DNA from: Streptomyces sp. Ag109_O5-10
GTDB taxonomy: Bacteria; Actinomycetota; Actinomycetes; Streptomycetales; Streptomycetaceae
NCBI RefSeq assembly: GCF_900105755.1
Contig: NZ_FNTQ01000001.1
Coordinates: 1,798,001-1,862,000, forward strand
DNA length: 64,000 nt
Direction: 5' to 3'
Numbering within the stretch: the first letter of the stretch is position 1; each line of letters starts with the position of its first letter. The notes beneath the pieces are model-generated. The model worked only from the letters and a program-made list of their open reading frames with translations, had not been told where the DNA came from and searched no databases. The position numbers were made by a program, and so were the translations under genes. Positions 26,486 through 36,931 of the stretch are shown here, piece by piece.

Positions 26486-27319
26486 ATGCCGATGAAGACC
26501 CCGGGTGCCGCGGGCCGTTCCTCTCGTTTCGAACGGCTGGGCCGCGTGATCAGCCATTCACCAGTCGGACGCGGATGGCGGCGGAGCAGCGACCTGGCGT
26601 TGGGACAGCGTTCGCTGGGCTTCGCGGCGCTGGGTTTCCTCACGCTGGTGCCGCTGCTGATCATCGTCTCCTCTGCCGATCCGGAGCATGGGCGGGGATT
26701 CGCGCAGTGGCTGGGGGAAGGACTCGGCGTGTCGACGACCTCCAGGGAACATGTGGAGCAGCTGTTCACCCGCCCCAGTCAGGCTCTGCGGACCACGACC
26801 GCGTTCGGAATCGCCGTCCTCGCCGCTTTCGGCCTGGCCTTCGGGGCAGCGGTGCAGTCCGGCTACGAGAAGGTCTGGGATCTGCCCCCGGCCCGCTGGT
26901 GGGCCAGGTGGCGCCATGTGGTGTGGCTCGGCGTACTCATCGGCTACCTCTTCGCCTCCGCCACCACCACGCTGCGAGCCGAGTCCCTGGCCGGCGCGTT
27001 CGCCGCCGCGCTGAGCGCCGTCCTGTTCTTCTGGTGGTCGCAGCACATACTGCTGGGCCGGCGGGTTCGCTGGCAGGCCCTGTTGCCCGGCGCGGTGGCC
27101 ACCATGGTCGGGCTGCTCGGTCTCAGGGTCTTCTCCCGGCTCGTCTACTCGCCGCTGATCGCGTCCAACGCCGTCACCTACGGCCCCGTCGGAACCGTCC
27201 TGGTCATCCAGTCCTGGCTCGTCGGTGTGGGCGTCGTCGTCTTCGGCGGTGCCCTGGCCGGCCGGCTGCTGCACGAGGAACTCCCACGCGTGGCACGTGT
27301 ACTGAAACAGCGAGGATGA
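26486..27319 (+). CDS. YihY/ribonuclease-BN-like membrane protein, 277 residues
   Basis: Start at ATG 26486 (MPMKTPGAAGRSSRFERLGR), with a second ATG at 26492. The protein has about six hydrophobic helices: LGFAALGFLTLVPLLIIVSS, TTAFGIAVLAAFGLAFGAAV, VVWLGVLIGYLFA, LLPGAVATMVGLLGLRVF and VIQSWLVGVGVVVFGGALAG, plus a short WDLPPARWWARWRH amphipathic stretch. This matches the YihY family formerly misnamed ribonuclease BN. Its function is unknown, perhaps membrane stress or transport. It is divergent from the truncated YihY fragment by only 17 bp. A decayed copy lies at 2214-2555. Confidence 0.75.
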   Translation: MPMKTPGAAGRSSRFERLGRVISHSPVGRGWRRSSDLALGQRSLGFAALGFLTLVPLLIIVSSADPEHGRGFAQWLGEGLGVSTTSREHVEQLFTRPSQALRTTTAFGIAVLAAFGLAFGAAVQSGYEKVWDLPPARWWARWRHVVWLGVLIGYLFASATTTLRAESLAGAFAAALSAVLFFWWSQHILLGRRVRWQALLPGAVATMVGLLGLRVFSRLVYSPLIASNAVTYGPVGTVLVIQSWLVGVGVVVFGGALAGRLLHEELPRVARVLKQRG

Positions 27320-27639
27320 GACACGGCCTCGGAGCCCGGAGCTGCTCACACCTGACCGGACTGGCAGACGGACAAGAGGTACAGCAACGAAAGGACGCCC
27401 GACGCCAGTGAGGCGTGCGCCCGATCGGCGTGGGTGCTTTGCCGGTACCGGGCTGGCCGGGTGTCTCGAAAGGGGGCTTGCCGAGCAAGCGTCGTCACGG
27501 TTCTGACCATCCGTGCGGTCCGGTGCCGGCTACGCGATGCGTGCGACGACACCCTGCGGTCCCCGTCCGGCGCCGGGTCGGCCGGTCCGGGCAGCCCGCT
27601 GGAACCGGCTCCTGGGACCGGGCGTCCGGGGGCCGGCTC

Positions 27640-27830
27640 GGTGCATGCGCCGACGAAGCCGCACGCCTGGTGCTGCCACAGCTCGGCGTAGGCACCGTCC
27701 ACCGCGAGCAGCTCCTCCTTGGTGACCTACTCGACGACGCTTCCGCAGTCGAGGACGACTAGACCGTCCAGGCCGCCGACGGCGCAGAGTCGATCAGCGA
27801 CCACGACAAATGCCGAACCCGCGGAAAGCC
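27640..27830 (-). pseudogene. ABC exporter ATPase, C-terminal remnant
   Basis: The minus strand reads VVADRLCAVGGLDGLVVLDC, GSVVE, an in-frame TAG, then VTKEELLAVDGAYAELWQHQ. This is the end of an ABC-type exporter nucleotide-binding domain (ADRIxVLDxGRVVExGTHEELLAxxGxYAELW). The Walker motifs and membrane part are absent. A stop codon replaces the usual glycine. Confidence 0.7.
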
Positions 27831-27867
27831 CCACACCCAAGCCCTCCTCCGCCTCGCCCGCCACGAC

Positions 27868-28035
27868 TCTGTACTTCGAGCTCGCCCCTGTCAACGTCGC
27901 GGTGAGCCTGATCGAACCCGGCGGCTTCCCCAACCGCCTGGGCGACAACCGGCGCCATGCCTGGCGCCCCGACAGCCACACCGCCTACCGCGAACACGCC
28001 CGCCGTTTCGCCGACGCACTTTCCCCGGACTTCGT
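27868..28035 (+). pseudogene. SDR oxidoreductase remnant
   Basis: The plus-strand frame LYFELAPVNVAVSLIEPGGF followed by HTAYREHARRFADALSP resembles the substrate-loop and C-terminal part of classical SDR proteins (ELAPxGVxVSLIEPG). The Rossmann half and the YxxxK site are absent. Confidence 0.5.
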
Positions 28036-28480
28036 GTGCACACGGAAACAGGACGCCAGGAGGCTGCCCCGCAGGCGCCCTGCCCGGACCCTCTGTCTGG
28101 ACCGGACGCCGAGATCGGCTCGCCACCGGATATCTCCCACGCCTTTCCACGGCCGCCCGGTCGTCAGATTCCGGCCCGCTCCGACCCACCGCGACGCAGG
28201 GCCGGGGACTATGGTGGGGAACGGACGCCCAGGACCCCGGTGGACGCACGGCCTGCTGACCACGATGCCACGGGAGCGGAATCTCGTCCGGACCCGTCGC
28301 ATCTTCGAGGAGATCCCTGTCGGGCACCGAGCCTCGGAGCGGAACCCCGACCTGGTGACCCACTCACGTCCTCGTACGCCCCGACCTAGGTCGCACCCCA
28401 CCGGGTACGAAGCCCGGCGCCTCGCGGGCGGTGCCCGGTGACGGTCCCGAGAACACCTGAACGACTGGAACAGAGGTGTC
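28036..28480. other. 445 bases without a recognisable gene
   Basis: Open frames here are arginine- and proline-rich and look like shadow translation of GC-rich DNA. The stretch precedes the GNAT-like gene and presumably holds the promoter of the GAF/ANTAR operon, but I cannot point to a convincing -35/-10 pair. Confidence 0.4.
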
Positions 28481-29227
28481 ATGCCTTACTCTGCGGCTGT
28501 CCGTCCGCCGGCAGGGCTCGCGTGCGCTCGCGCCGCTCTTGTCCCTTCCAGCGGGCGGGGGCGCCATGATCATGCCTCCGGCCCACGGTCAGCCGTGGAG
28601 CGGAGGAGGTTGCGAGCAGCCCGCCGTGGAAGCAATGTGCCCGCGCCGGCTCAGCCGCCGGCAGGCCGCCCGTTCCCGCGGGGATCTCGCGGGTCCGTTG
28701 CGGAGTCCCGTGCAGCGGCGTTCCGCGAAGATGCTCGCGAGCCGAGCCCGGAAGTCCGACCAGGACGTCTCGCCGTCGCCGTACGGCGGTCCGGATTGTC
28801 CGTGGTGATCGCGAGTACCGCGACCCTGGAGGGCTGCGGGTTCGGATCTTCCCCGGGATGGCGGCGCCGGCGGCTCCCCCACGCGACCTCAGCCTCCCGT
28901 GTCGTAGGCGATGACGACTTCGGGTGGCCGGGAATCGACGGAGCGCTCCCGCCCGCCGTCGGCCGGATCACCGGCGCCGGCGCCGGCTTCGCCGGGCTCC
29001 TGGTTCACCCGCACGTGCGGCACCGGGACATGGCCCGACGGCTGCAGGAACCGCTCCTCTCCGAGCGCCAGGCATCACTCGGTGTCGCCTCGGCGGACCG
29101 GGCCGACGAGCCGATCGTGGCCTCCCTCCGCTCCTGGCGCAGGAAGGACGTCGGAAACGTCCGTCGGCCGGCCGACGGTGCCGTGTTCCGGGCGCCTCCT
29201 CCCCCTTTGATCCGGTGGTCACCGTGA
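28481..29227 (+). CDS. Diverged GNAT-like protein ahead of the GAF/ANTAR pair
   Basis: ATG at 28481 follows AGAGGTG. Residues about 105-245 resemble the protein at 4861-5526: VVIASTATLEGCGFG, WPGIDGALPPAVGRITGAGA, LVHPHVRHRDMARRLQEPLL and ALRSW-like VASLRSWRRKDVGNVRRPAD. The first 100 residues are Arg/Pro-rich and do not match, suggesting frame shifts in the N-terminal half, so the gene may be partly decayed. Its stop overlaps the next start (GTGA at 29224-29227), which keeps translational coupling. The substrate and activity are unknown. Confidence 0.5.
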   Translation: MPYSAAVRPPAGLACARAALVPSSGRGRHDHASGPRSAVERRRLRAARRGSNVPAPAQPPAGRPFPRGSRGSVAESRAAAFREDAREPSPEVRPGRLAVAVRRSGLSVVIASTATLEGCGFGSSPGWRRRRLPHATSASRVVGDDDFGWPGIDGALPPAVGRITGAGAGFAGLLVHPHVRHRDMARRLQEPLLSERQASLGVASADRADEPIVASLRSWRRKDVGNVRRPADGAVFRAPPPPLIRWSP

Positions 29228-30057
29228 TCCCCGGCAGCCGGTCGGCGCGGATCCAGGCTCTCGTGGCCGAGCAGGCAGCCCTGCGCGGCGCCCAGGTCGG
29301 CCTCCTCGACGTGTGTACGGCGGCGGTGACGGCGCTGCCGGTCGGCGGGGCCGGGGTGTCGGCGATGTCCCGCGGGCGGGCGAGTCATCCGCTGTGCAGC
29401 ACCGACTCCGTCAGTCGGCAGCTGGAAGAACTCCAGCTCACACTGGGCGAGGGGCCGTGCGTGGATGCCTTTGTCCTCGGCTCCTCGGTCCTGTGCACCG
29501 ACTTGTTGGCCGGTGAACTCCAGCGGCATTGGGCGGTGTTCGCCGACGCGGCCCTGGAAGCCGGAGCCAGGGCGGTCTTCGCCTTCCCCCTGCGGATCGG
29601 GGCCATCAGCCCCGGCGTACTCGACCTGTACTCCAGCACCTCGGTCGAGCTGGACGCGGACGAGGTGGCCGACGCGATGGCCTTCGCCGACACTGCCACG
29701 TTGCTTCTGCTCGACGCCGGGATCAGCGAGACGGGCGTCCCGTCCGGCACCGACGTGGCCGGCACGGACCGGCCGGACGACGCGCCCTTCGACGACCTGG
29801 GCGGATACCGGGCCGAGATCGACCAGGCCACCGGCATCCTCATGGTGCAGCTCGGCGTCGGCGTCGAGGAGGCATTCATCCGACTGCGCGCCCACGCGTA
29901 CGCCCGGGGGATACGGATCTCGGTGGTCGCCGCCGACGTGGTCGCCCACCGGCTCCGCTTCCGCCGGGAGACGACACCGTCCGACGTGAGACCGCCGGAT
30001 GCGCGTCCCGCCGATACGCAACCGCCTGATGCGCGACCGCCCGACGAGGAGCCCTGA
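29224..30057 (+). CDS. GAF-ANTAR transcription antitermination regulator 1
   Basis: GTG at 29224 overlaps the previous stop. The 277-residue protein has a GAF-like N-terminal domain (RIQALVAEQAALRGAQVGLL to LLLLDAGISETG, about residues 8-180) and an ANTAR domain (EIDQATGILMVQLGVGVEEA, then IRLRAHAYARGIRISVVAAD, about 195-250). ANTAR domains bind dual RNA hairpins to suppress termination. The tail (VRPPDARPADTQPPDARPPD) is a Pro/Asp-rich near-repeat. The frameshifted twin is at 4102-4864. The gene is followed 31 bp later by a second GAF-ANTAR gene. Ligands and RNA targets are unknown. Confidence 0.88.
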   Translation: MIPGSRSARIQALVAEQAALRGAQVGLLDVCTAAVTALPVGGAGVSAMSRGRASHPLCSTDSVSRQLEELQLTLGEGPCVDAFVLGSSVLCTDLLAGELQRHWAVFADAALEAGARAVFAFPLRIGAISPGVLDLYSSTSVELDADEVADAMAFADTATLLLLDAGISETGVPSGTDVAGTDRPDDAPFDDLGGYRAEIDQATGILMVQLGVGVEEAFIRLRAHAYARGIRISVVAADVVAHRLRFRRETTPSDVRPPDARPADTQPPDARPPDEEP

Positions 30058-30088
30058 TGCTCACGCCCCACAAACAGAGGTGTGCACG

Positions 30089-30814
30089 ATGAAGGAACAG
30101 CTGATGGCCCGGACGTTCGTCGAGCTGGCGGACAGTCTCGTCGCCGACTTCGACCTCATGGACTTCCTGCGTCTGCTCACCGACCGGTGCGTCGATCTGC
30201 TCGACGCGAGCGCGGCAGGCGTCCTGCTCGCCGACCGCGACGGAGTGCTGCGCGTCATGGCCGCCTCCGACGAGCGGGTGCGCCTCCTGGAACTCTTCCA
30301 GCTCCAGAACCACGAAGGCCCCTGCCTGGACTGCTTCCACACCGGGATCACCGTTTCCGTTCCCGACCTGCGCGACGAAGCCGCGCGCTGGCCCCTGTTC
30401 ACCGCCCAGGCCCAGCGCATCGGCTTCACCGCCGTCCAGGCGCTGCCCATGCGCCTGCGCGACGAAGTCGTCGGCGCCCTCAACCTCTTCCACACCACCC
30501 CGGGGCCCATCAGCCCCGCCGCCACCCCCTTCGCACAGGCCCTCGCCGACGTCGCCACCATCAGCCTGCTGCAACAACGCACCACCGAGCGCAGCACCCT
30601 CCTCAACGAACAGCTGCAGACCGCCCTCAACAGCCGCGTCCTGATCGAACAGGCCAAGGGAAAGCTCGCCGAACGCCGCCACACGGACATGGAGCGGGCC
30701 TTCACGACGCTGCGCGCCTACGCCCGCGCCCACAACCGCCGCTTGGCGGACGTCGCCCGCGCCTTCATCGAAGAAACCGAGCACCTCCCCGGTCTCAGTC
30801 CGGGAAATTCCTGA
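30089..30814 (+). CDS. GAF-ANTAR transcription antitermination regulator 2
   Basis: ATG at 30089 follows AGAGGTG. The 241-residue protein starts [24 protein letters not shown] domain spans roughly residues 10-165 ([40 protein letters not shown]) and an ANTAR domain roughly 180-235 ([40 protein letters not shown]). It is the intact counterpart of the broken gene at 3225-4023. It sits 25 bp before the phosphoketolase gene and may control or be co-transcribed with it. Confidence 0.9.
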   Translation: MKEQLMARTFVELADSLVADFDLMDFLRLLTDRCVDLLDASAAGVLLADRDGVLRVMAASDERVRLLELFQLQNHEGPCLDCFHTGITVSVPDLRDEAARWPLFTAQAQRIGFTAVQALPMRLRDEVVGALNLFHTTPGPISPAATPFAQALADVATISLLQQRTTERSTLLNEQLQTALNSRVLIEQAKGKLAERRHTDMERAFTTLRAYARAHNRRLADVARAFIEETEHLPGLSPGNS

Positions 30815-30839
30815 TCAGCCCCTGCGAGAAGGGTTCGTC

Positions 30840-33251
30840 ATGCCACTTGGCCCCACCACCGGGACCCACCTCGGCACTCCGGGCACCCCCGACCGCCTCG
30901 ACGAGGAGGAACTGAGCGCTCTGGACGCCCACTGGCGGGCGGCGAACTACCTGGCCGCCGGGCAGATCTACCTCATGTCCAACCCCCTGCTGACCGAGCC
31001 GTTGGCGCCTGAGCACGTCAAACCGCGACTGTTGGGGCACTGGGGCACCTCACCGGGTCTGAACCTGGTCCACACCCACCTCAACAGGGTCGTCAAGGCG
31101 AGGAAACTGGACGCGATCTGCGTCTGGGGACCAGGGCACGGCGGGCCGGCCGTGGTGGCGAACTCCTGGCTGGAGGGCAGCTACACCGAGACGTACCCGG
31201 ACATCACCCGGGACGCGGCCGGCATGACCCGCCTCTTCCGGCAGTTCTCCTTCCCGGGCGGCATCCCCAGTCATGTCGCACCCGAGACCCCCGGATCGAT
31301 CCACGAGGGCGGCGAGCTGGGTTACTCCCTCTCGCACGCCTATGGGGCCGCGTTCGACAATCCGGGGCTCCTGGTGGCCTGCGTGATCGGCGACGGTGAG
31401 GCCGAGACGGGCCCGCTGGCCGCCTCCTGGCACTCGAACAAGTTCCTCGACCCGGTACGGGACGGTGCCGTCCTGCCGATCCTGCACCTCAACGGCTACA
31501 AGATCGCCAACCCGACGGTCCTGGCCCGGATACCTGAGCCCGAACTCGACTCCCTGCTCAGGGGATACGGCCACGAGCCCCTCCACGTGACCGGGGATGA
31601 CCCGCACGCCGTCCACCAGACGATGGCTCGCGCCATGGACGAAGCTCTGGACCGTATGGCCGCGTTCCAGTACGCCGCCCGTGCCGGTTCCGTCATCACC
31701 GAACGCCCGCGCTGGCCGGTGATCGTGCTGCGCACGCCCAAGGGCTGGACCGGACCCGCCGAGGTCGACGGCCTCCCGGTGGAGGGCACCTGGCGAGCAC
31801 ACCAGGTGCCGCTGCCCGCGGTACGCGAAAACCCCGACCATCTACGGCAGTTGGAGCGATGGCTGCGCTCCTACCAACCCGAGGAGCTCTTCGACGAGCA
31901 CGGACGCCCCCGGGAACAGGTCCTGGCCTGCGTCCCCGACGGCGCGCACCGCCTGGGCGCCAACCCGCACACCAACGGCGGCCTGCTGCTGCGCGACCTG
32001 CCCCTGCCGCCCCTTCAGCGGTTCGCCGTCCCGGTCGACAAGCCCGGCTCGACGACGCACGAGCCGACCCGCGTCCTCGGCGACCTGCTGGCGCAGGTGA
32101 TGGCCGACACGGGCGAGCGGCGCGACTTCCGGCTGGTCGGCCCGGACGAGACGGCCTCCAACCGCCTCCAGGCCGTCTACGAGGCGAGCGGCAAGGCATG
32201 GGAGGCCCAGGTTCTGCCCACGGACGAGCACCTGGAGCGCGGCGGCCGGGTACTGGAGATCCTCTCCGAACACACCTGCCAGGGCTGGCTGGAGGGCTAT
32301 CTCCTCACCGGGCGGCACGGCCTGTTCTCCTGCTACGAGGCCTTCGTCCACATCGTCGACTCCATGGCGAACCAGCACATCAAGTGGCTGCGCGTCGCCC
32401 GCCGGCTCCCCTGGCGCCGCCCGATCGCCTCCCTCAACTACCTGCTCACCTCGCACGTGTGGCGCCAGGACAACAACGGCTTCTCGCACCAGGACCCCGG
32501 TTTCGTCGACCACGTACTCAACAAGTCGCCGGAGGTCGTGCGGGTCTACTACCCCCCGGACGCCAACACCCTGCTGTGCGTGGCGGATCACGTGCTGCGC
32601 AGCCGCGACTACGTCAACGTCGTCGTCGCGGGCAAGCAGCCCTGCTTCGACTGGCTCGACCTCGACGCCGCCCGCGCGCACTGCGCCCGCGGCGCCGGGA
32701 TCTGGGCCTGGGCCGGCACCGAGTCCGACCCCGGCGAGCCCGACGTGGTGCTCGCCTGCGCGGGCGACGTACCCACCCTCGAAGTGCTGGCCGCGGCCTC
32801 GCTGCTCCGCCGCCACCTGCCCCAACTCGCAGTACGGGTGGTCAACGTGGTGGACATCGCCCGGTTGCTGCCCGCGGAGGAACACCCGCACGGCATGCCC
32901 GACAGCGAGTACGACGCGCTGTTCACCCCCGACAAGCCCGTCGTCTTCGCGTACCACGGCTATCCGTGGCTGATCCACCGGCTTGCCTACCGCCGCGCCA
33001 ACCACCCGCACCTGCACGTGCGCGGCTACAAGGAGGAGGGCACCACCACGACCCCGTTCGACATGGTCGTACGCAACGACCTCGACCGGTACCGGCTGGT
33101 CATGGACGTCATCGACCGGGTGCCCGGTCTCGCGGTCCGCGCGGCGGCGCTGCGCCAGCGGATGATCGACGTCCGTTACCGCCATCACGACTGGATCCGC
33201 GCCCACGGGGTGGACCTGCCCGAGGTGGCCGAATGGACCTGGAGCCAGTGA
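30840..33251 (+). CDS. Phosphoketolase (xylulose-5-P/fructose-6-P)
   Basis: ATG at 30840 follows GAAGGG. The 803-residue length is normal for the family. The thiamine pyrophosphate domain is clear: [49 protein letters not shown], and [19 protein letters not shown] (TPP/Mg motif). The C-terminal part has [20 protein letters not shown] and [20 protein letters not shown]. It splits xylulose-5-phosphate or fructose-6-phosphate with phosphate into acetyl phosphate and a shorter sugar phosphate, in the cytoplasm. The stop overlaps the start of the P-type ATPase gene, an unusual coupling of carbon flow with ion transport. Confidence 0.95.
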   Translation: MPLGPTTGTHLGTPGTPDRLDEEELSALDAHWRAANYLAAGQIYLMSNPLLTEPLAPEHVKPRLLGHWGTSPGLNLVHTHLNRVVKARKLDAICVWGPGHGGPAVVANSWLEGSYTETYPDITRDAAGMTRLFRQFSFPGGIPSHVAPETPGSIHEGGELGYSLSHAYGAAFDNPGLLVACVIGDGEAETGPLAASWHSNKFLDPVRDGAVLPILHLNGYKIANPTVLARIPEPELDSLLRGYGHEPLHVTGDDPHAVHQTMARAMDEALDRMAAFQYAARAGSVITERPRWPVIVLRTPKGWTGPAEVDGLPVEGTWRAHQVPLPAVRENPDHLRQLERWLRSYQPEELFDEHGRPREQVLACVPDGAHRLGANPHTNGGLLLRDLPLPPLQRFAVPVDKPGSTTHEPTRVLGDLLAQVMADTGERRDFRLVGPDETASNRLQAVYEASGKAWEAQVLPTDEHLERGGRVLEILSEHTCQGWLEGYLLTGRHGLFSCYEAFVHIVDSMANQHIKWLRVARRLPWRRPIASLNYLLTSHVWRQDNNGFSHQDPGFVDHVLNKSPEVVRVYYPPDANTLLCVADHVLRSRDYVNVVVAGKQPCFDWLDLDAARAHCARGAGIWAWAGTESDPGEPDVVLACAGDVPTLEVLAAASLLRRHLPQLAVRVVNVVDIARLLPAEEHPHGMPDSEYDALFTPDKPVVFAYHGYPWLIHRLAYRRANHPHLHVRGYKEEGTTTTPFDMVVRNDLDRYRLVMDVIDRVPGLAVRAAALRQRMIDVRYRHHDWIRAHGVDLPEVAEWTWSQ

Positions 33252-35860
33252 CCACCCGTGCGGCAGAGCTGCGGGTGGGGGACGCCGCCGCCGAAGACGC
33301 GAAGGCCGTGCTGTCCACGCTTGCGAGCAGTCCCGAGGGCCTGTCGGGGGGCGAGACGGGTGAGGCGGCCGAACGGCTCGCGGCCGTCGGGCCGAACGCC
33401 GTACGCACGCACCACGTCCGCGTCCTGGCGGTCCTCGGGCGGCAGCTGCGCAGCGCCCTGCTGATCCTGCTGGCGGTGACGGCCGGGGTCTCGTACTTCT
33501 TCGGCGAGCGGACCGGCGCGATCATCATCGCAGGGATTCTGGTGCTGAGCGTGGCACTGGGATTCGTCAACGAGTACCGGGCGGAGAAGGCGGCACAGGC
33601 CCTGCACTCGCGGGTGCGGCACACGGCCGTCGTGATCCGGGGCGGCGCGGCCGGCGAGGTCGACGTGACCGAGCTGGTGCCGGGCGATGTCGTACGTCTG
33701 ACACTGGGGCAGGTGGTTCCCGCGGACCTGCGCCTGCTGGAGTGCACCGCGTTCGCCTGCGACGAGAGCGTCCTCACCGGGGAGTCCGCCCCCGCCGACA
33801 AGGACCCGGAACCGGTCGCCGCGGGGGCGGCGCTGGCCGAGCTGACCTCCTGCGCGCTGATGGGGACGGTGGTGCACGGGGGCAGCGCCACCGGAGTGGT
33901 CGTCGCCACCGGTGGCCGCGCCGAGTTCGGGCGGATCGCGCTGGGGCTGGGAGAACGGCAGCCGGAGACCGACTTCCAGGCGGGGCTGCGGCGCTTCTCC
34001 ATGCTGCTCCTCAAGGTCGCCGCCGCCCTCACCACGGGGATCTTCGTCATCAACCTCCTGCTCCACCGCCCGCTGCTCGACGCCCTGCTCTTCTCGCTGG
34101 CCATCGCGGTGGGTATCACCCCGCAGTTGCTGCCCGCCGTGGTGAGCACGAGCCTGGCCACCGGCTCACGGCAGCTGGCGCGGCGCAAGGTACTCGTCAA
34201 ACGGCTGGTGTGCATCGAGGACCTGGGCGACATGGACGTCCTGGTCACCGACAAGACCGGCACGCTCACCGAGGGCCGTATCCGTTTCGAGGCGGCCCTC
34301 GACCCGGCCGGTACGCCCTCCGACACGGTGCTGAAGCTGGGCCTGCTGGCCACCGAGGGCGACCTGGACCAGGTGGGCGGAAACGCGCTGGACGTCGCGC
34401 TGTGGCAGGCCACGGATGCGCCCCCGGCCGGACACCACCGGCTCGCGCTGCTGCCCTTCGACCACGACCGGCAGCTGGGCTCCGCGCTCGTCGAGCGTCC
34501 GGACGGCAGCCGCCTGCTCGTCGCCAAGGGCGCACCCGAAGCGGTCCTGGCCCGCTGCGATGACGTACCTGAGGCGGCCGCGGCGGTGCTCCAGGAGCAC
34601 TTCGCGGCGGGCAGCCGGGTGGTCGCCGTGGCCACCCGGGACACGCACGGGCAGACGTCCCTCACGGCCGCCGACGAGTACCGGATGCGTCTGGCCGGCT
34701 TCCTGGTCTTCCTCGACCCGCCCAAGACCGGTGCCGCCGCCTCACTGCGCCGCCTCGCCGGCCTCGGCATCACCGTCAAGATCTGTACGGGCGACAACGC
34801 GCTCGTCGCCCAGAAGGTCTGCGCCGACCTCGGCCTGCCGCCCGGCCGCGCCCTGACCGGCCAGGACATCGGGGCGCTGGACGACGACCAGCTGACCAGG
34901 GCGGCCGAGACCACCACCGTCTTCGCCCGCGTCTCGCCCCAGGACAAGGCCCGAGTCGTACGGGCACTGCGGCGCCGGGGCCGGGACATCGGGTTCCTGG
35001 GCGACGGCGTGAACGACGCGCTGGCCCTGCACGCCGCCGACGTGGGACTGTCCGTGGACACCGCGACCGACGTGGCCAAGGACGCGGCCGACGTCCTGCT
35101 CCTGGAGAAGGACCTCGGCGTCCTCGCCGACGGGGTCGCCGAGGGCCGCCGGATCTTCGCCAACACCATCAAGTACGTCCTGATGGGCACCTCCAGCAAC
35201 TTCGGCAACATGTTCAGCGCGGCCGGAGCCTCCCTGGTGCTGTCCTTCCTGCCGATGCTGCCCTCGCAGATCCTGCTCAACAACCTCCTCTACGACGCAG
35301 GGCAGTTGACCATCCCAACCGACCACGTCGACCCGGAGCAACTGCGCGCGCCCTCGCACTGGGACATCGCCTTCATCCGTCGCTTCATGCTCTTCTTCGG
35401 GCCCGTCAGCTCCGTCTTCGACTTCCTCACCTTCGCGGTCATGATCGAGATCTTCCACACCGGCGCCGAGCTGTTCCGCTCCGGCTGGTTCGTGGAATCC
35501 CTCGCCACGCAGGCACTGGTCGTCCTCGCCATCCGCACCGGCCGGGTGCCGTTCTACCGCAGCCGGCCCAGCCGCCCCCTGTTGGTCAGCGCCCTGGGTG
35601 TCGTCGCCGTCGGTGTCGCGCTGCCGATGTCCCCGCTCGCGGGACCGCTCGGTTTCCGGTCCCTGCCGCTCGGGCTCGTCCTCGTCCTGGCCCTGATGGT
35701 CGTGCTCTACCTGGTGCTGATCGAGGGCGCCAAGCACATCTTCTACGCCCGCGCCGACGCGCGGGCCGCGCTTCCACCGGTACGCCACCGCACCCTCCGG
35801 CATCGCATCCAACGCCGGGCCGGCCGCTTCAGCCACCACGGACCGCTGCAACCCCAGTGA
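33248..35860 (+). CDS. Magnesium-translocating P-type ATPase (MgtA/B type)
   Basis: GTG at 33248 overlaps the phosphoketolase stop (GTGA) and has GGAG seven bases before it; ATG at 33233 is an alternative. The 870-residue protein has a cation ATPase N-terminus, the actuator loop with [12 protein letters not shown], the phosphorylation site [10 protein letters not shown] near residue 334, the hinge [18 protein letters not shown] and about ten helices. [27 protein letters not shown] and the C-terminal membrane block fit the magnesium-importing class rather than calcium pumps. Magnesium specificity is inferred. Regulation by an upstream leader is not evident because the gene is coupled to its neighbour. 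Confidence 0.9.
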   Translation: MTTRAAELRVGDAAAEDAKAVLSTLASSPEGLSGGETGEAAERLAAVGPNAVRTHHVRVLAVLGRQLRSALLILLAVTAGVSYFFGERTGAIIIAGILVLSVALGFVNEYRAEKAAQALHSRVRHTAVVIRGGAAGEVDVTELVPGDVVRLTLGQVVPADLRLLECTAFACDESVLTGESAPADKDPEPVAAGAALAELTSCALMGTVVHGGSATGVVVATGGRAEFGRIALGLGERQPETDFQAGLRRFSMLLLKVAAALTTGIFVINLLLHRPLLDALLFSLAIAVGITPQLLPAVVSTSLATGSRQLARRKVLVKRLVCIEDLGDMDVLVTDKTGTLTEGRIRFEAALDPAGTPSDTVLKLGLLATEGDLDQVGGNALDVALWQATDAPPAGHHRLALLPFDHDRQLGSALVERPDGSRLLVAKGAPEAVLARCDDVPEAAAAVLQEHFAAGSRVVAVATRDTHGQTSLTAADEYRMRLAGFLVFLDPPKTGAAASLRRLAGLGITVKICTGDNALVAQKVCADLGLPPGRALTGQDIGALDDDQLTRAAETTTVFARVSPQDKARVVRALRRRGRDIGFLGDGVNDALALHAADVGLSVDTATDVAKDAADVLLLEKDLGVLADGVAEGRRIFANTIKYVLMGTSSNFGNMFSAAGASLVLSFLPMLPSQILLNNLLYDAGQLTIPTDHVDPEQLRAPSHWDIAFIRRFMLFFGPVSSVFDFLTFAVMIEIFHTGAELFRSGWFVESLATQALVVLAIRTGRVPFYRSRPSRPLLVSALGVVAVGVALPMSPLAGPLGFRSLPLGLVLVLALMVVLYLVLIEGAKHIFYARADARAALPPVRHRTLRHRIQRRAGRFSHHGPLQPQ

Positions 35861-35936
35861 CACGCTGTCAACGGGGCCGGCAGCGGCACCACCCCGCACC
35901 GAGACGATCACGTCACCCCGGGCAGGCCGGGAACGG

Positions 35937-36917
35937 TCAACCGCTCAGGGATTCCTCGGCGTCCCGCCGCGTCGGCCAGTTGTGCCGCCGCTCCCGGGCC
36001 ACCTCCGCACGGCTACCGACCCGCTCTCCGGGCAGGGAGACCGACGGTGCGAGGGCCGGTGCGGGGATGGCAGGCTCCGGGATCACGGCCCCCGCGGAGA
36101 GCGCGGCGTGCCTGTCACTCCGGCGCACAAGCCGTCCGTCGGACTCGTCGCCGCTGTCCCTGCTCTGGTGCTCGAAGAAGCGGAGCATCTCCACGGGGAA
36201 CGGCATCACGAGGGTGCTGTTCTTCTCGGCGGAGACGTCCACCACGGTTTGCAACAGGCGCAGTTGGAGCGCGCCCGGGGTGTCGGCCATGGTCGCCGCG
36301 GCGTCGCTCAGCCGCTGGGACGCCTGGAACTCACCGTCGGCGGCGATGACCCGGGCCCGGCGTTCCCGCTCGGCCTCGGCCTGCTTGGACATGGAGCGCA
36401 TCATCGACTCCGGAAGGGCGATGTCCTTGATCTCCACGCGCTCGTTGCGCAGTCCCCAGGGTTCCTCAGTGGGGGCGTCCATCACCTTCTTGAGTTCCGC
36501 GTTGATGTGGTCACGGTCGGAGAGCAGCGTGTCCATATCCGCCCTGCCGATGACCGCACGCAGCGAGGTCTGGGCGATCTGGGAGACGGCGCTGGGGTAG
36601 TCGCGGACGTTCACCAGGGCCTTGACCGGGTCGATGACCTTGAAGTAGACGACCGCGTCGACGGTGAGCGTCACGTTGTCGGCGGTGTTGGATCCTTGCG
36701 GCGGGATACCGAGAACCTCGGTCTGGACGGACACCTTCCGCATCCGGTCCCCGATCGGCCGGATGACACGCAGGCCGGGCCCGCGGATGTCCGGCAGCAG
36801 CCGCCCGAAGCGGAACACCACGCCCTTCTCGTACTGCTGGACGTTGCGCAAGCTCAGGGCGAGCAGGACCAGCCCGGCCACGGCGCACACCAGCAGCACA
36901 GTGATCAGAACACCCAT
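35937..36917 (-). CDS. SPFH/band-7 (slipin-like) membrane protein
   Basis: ATG at 36917 follows AAGTGAG and gives MGVLITVLLVCAVAGLVLLA, one N-terminal helix. Residues about 28-210 are a band-7/SPFH domain: GVVFRFGRLLPDIRGPGLRV, TADNVTLTVDAVVYFKVIDP and LSDRDHINAELKKVMDAPTE, then a helical stalk (QAEAERERRARVIAADGEFQ). The last 60 residues are variable and proline/serine-rich. Slipins form membrane scaffolds linked with stress and protein quality control. It converges on the P-type ATPase gene. No NfeD partner gene is present. Confidence 0.88.
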   Translation of the reverse strand: MGVLITVLLVCAVAGLVLLALSLRNVQQYEKGVVFRFGRLLPDIRGPGLRVIRPIGDRMRKVSVQTEVLGIPPQGSNTADNVTLTVDAVVYFKVIDPVKALVNVRDYPSAVSQIAQTSLRAVIGRADMDTLLSDRDHINAELKKVMDAPTEEPWGLRNERVEIKDIALPESMMRSMSKQAEAERERRARVIAADGEFQASQRLSDAAATMADTPGALQLRLLQTVVDVSAEKNSTLVMPFPVEMLRFFEHQSRDSGDESDGRLVRRSDRHAALSAGAVIPEPAIPAPALAPSVSLPGERVGSRAEVARERRHNWPTRRDAEESLSG

Positions 36918-36931
36918 GGTTCTCACTTTCC

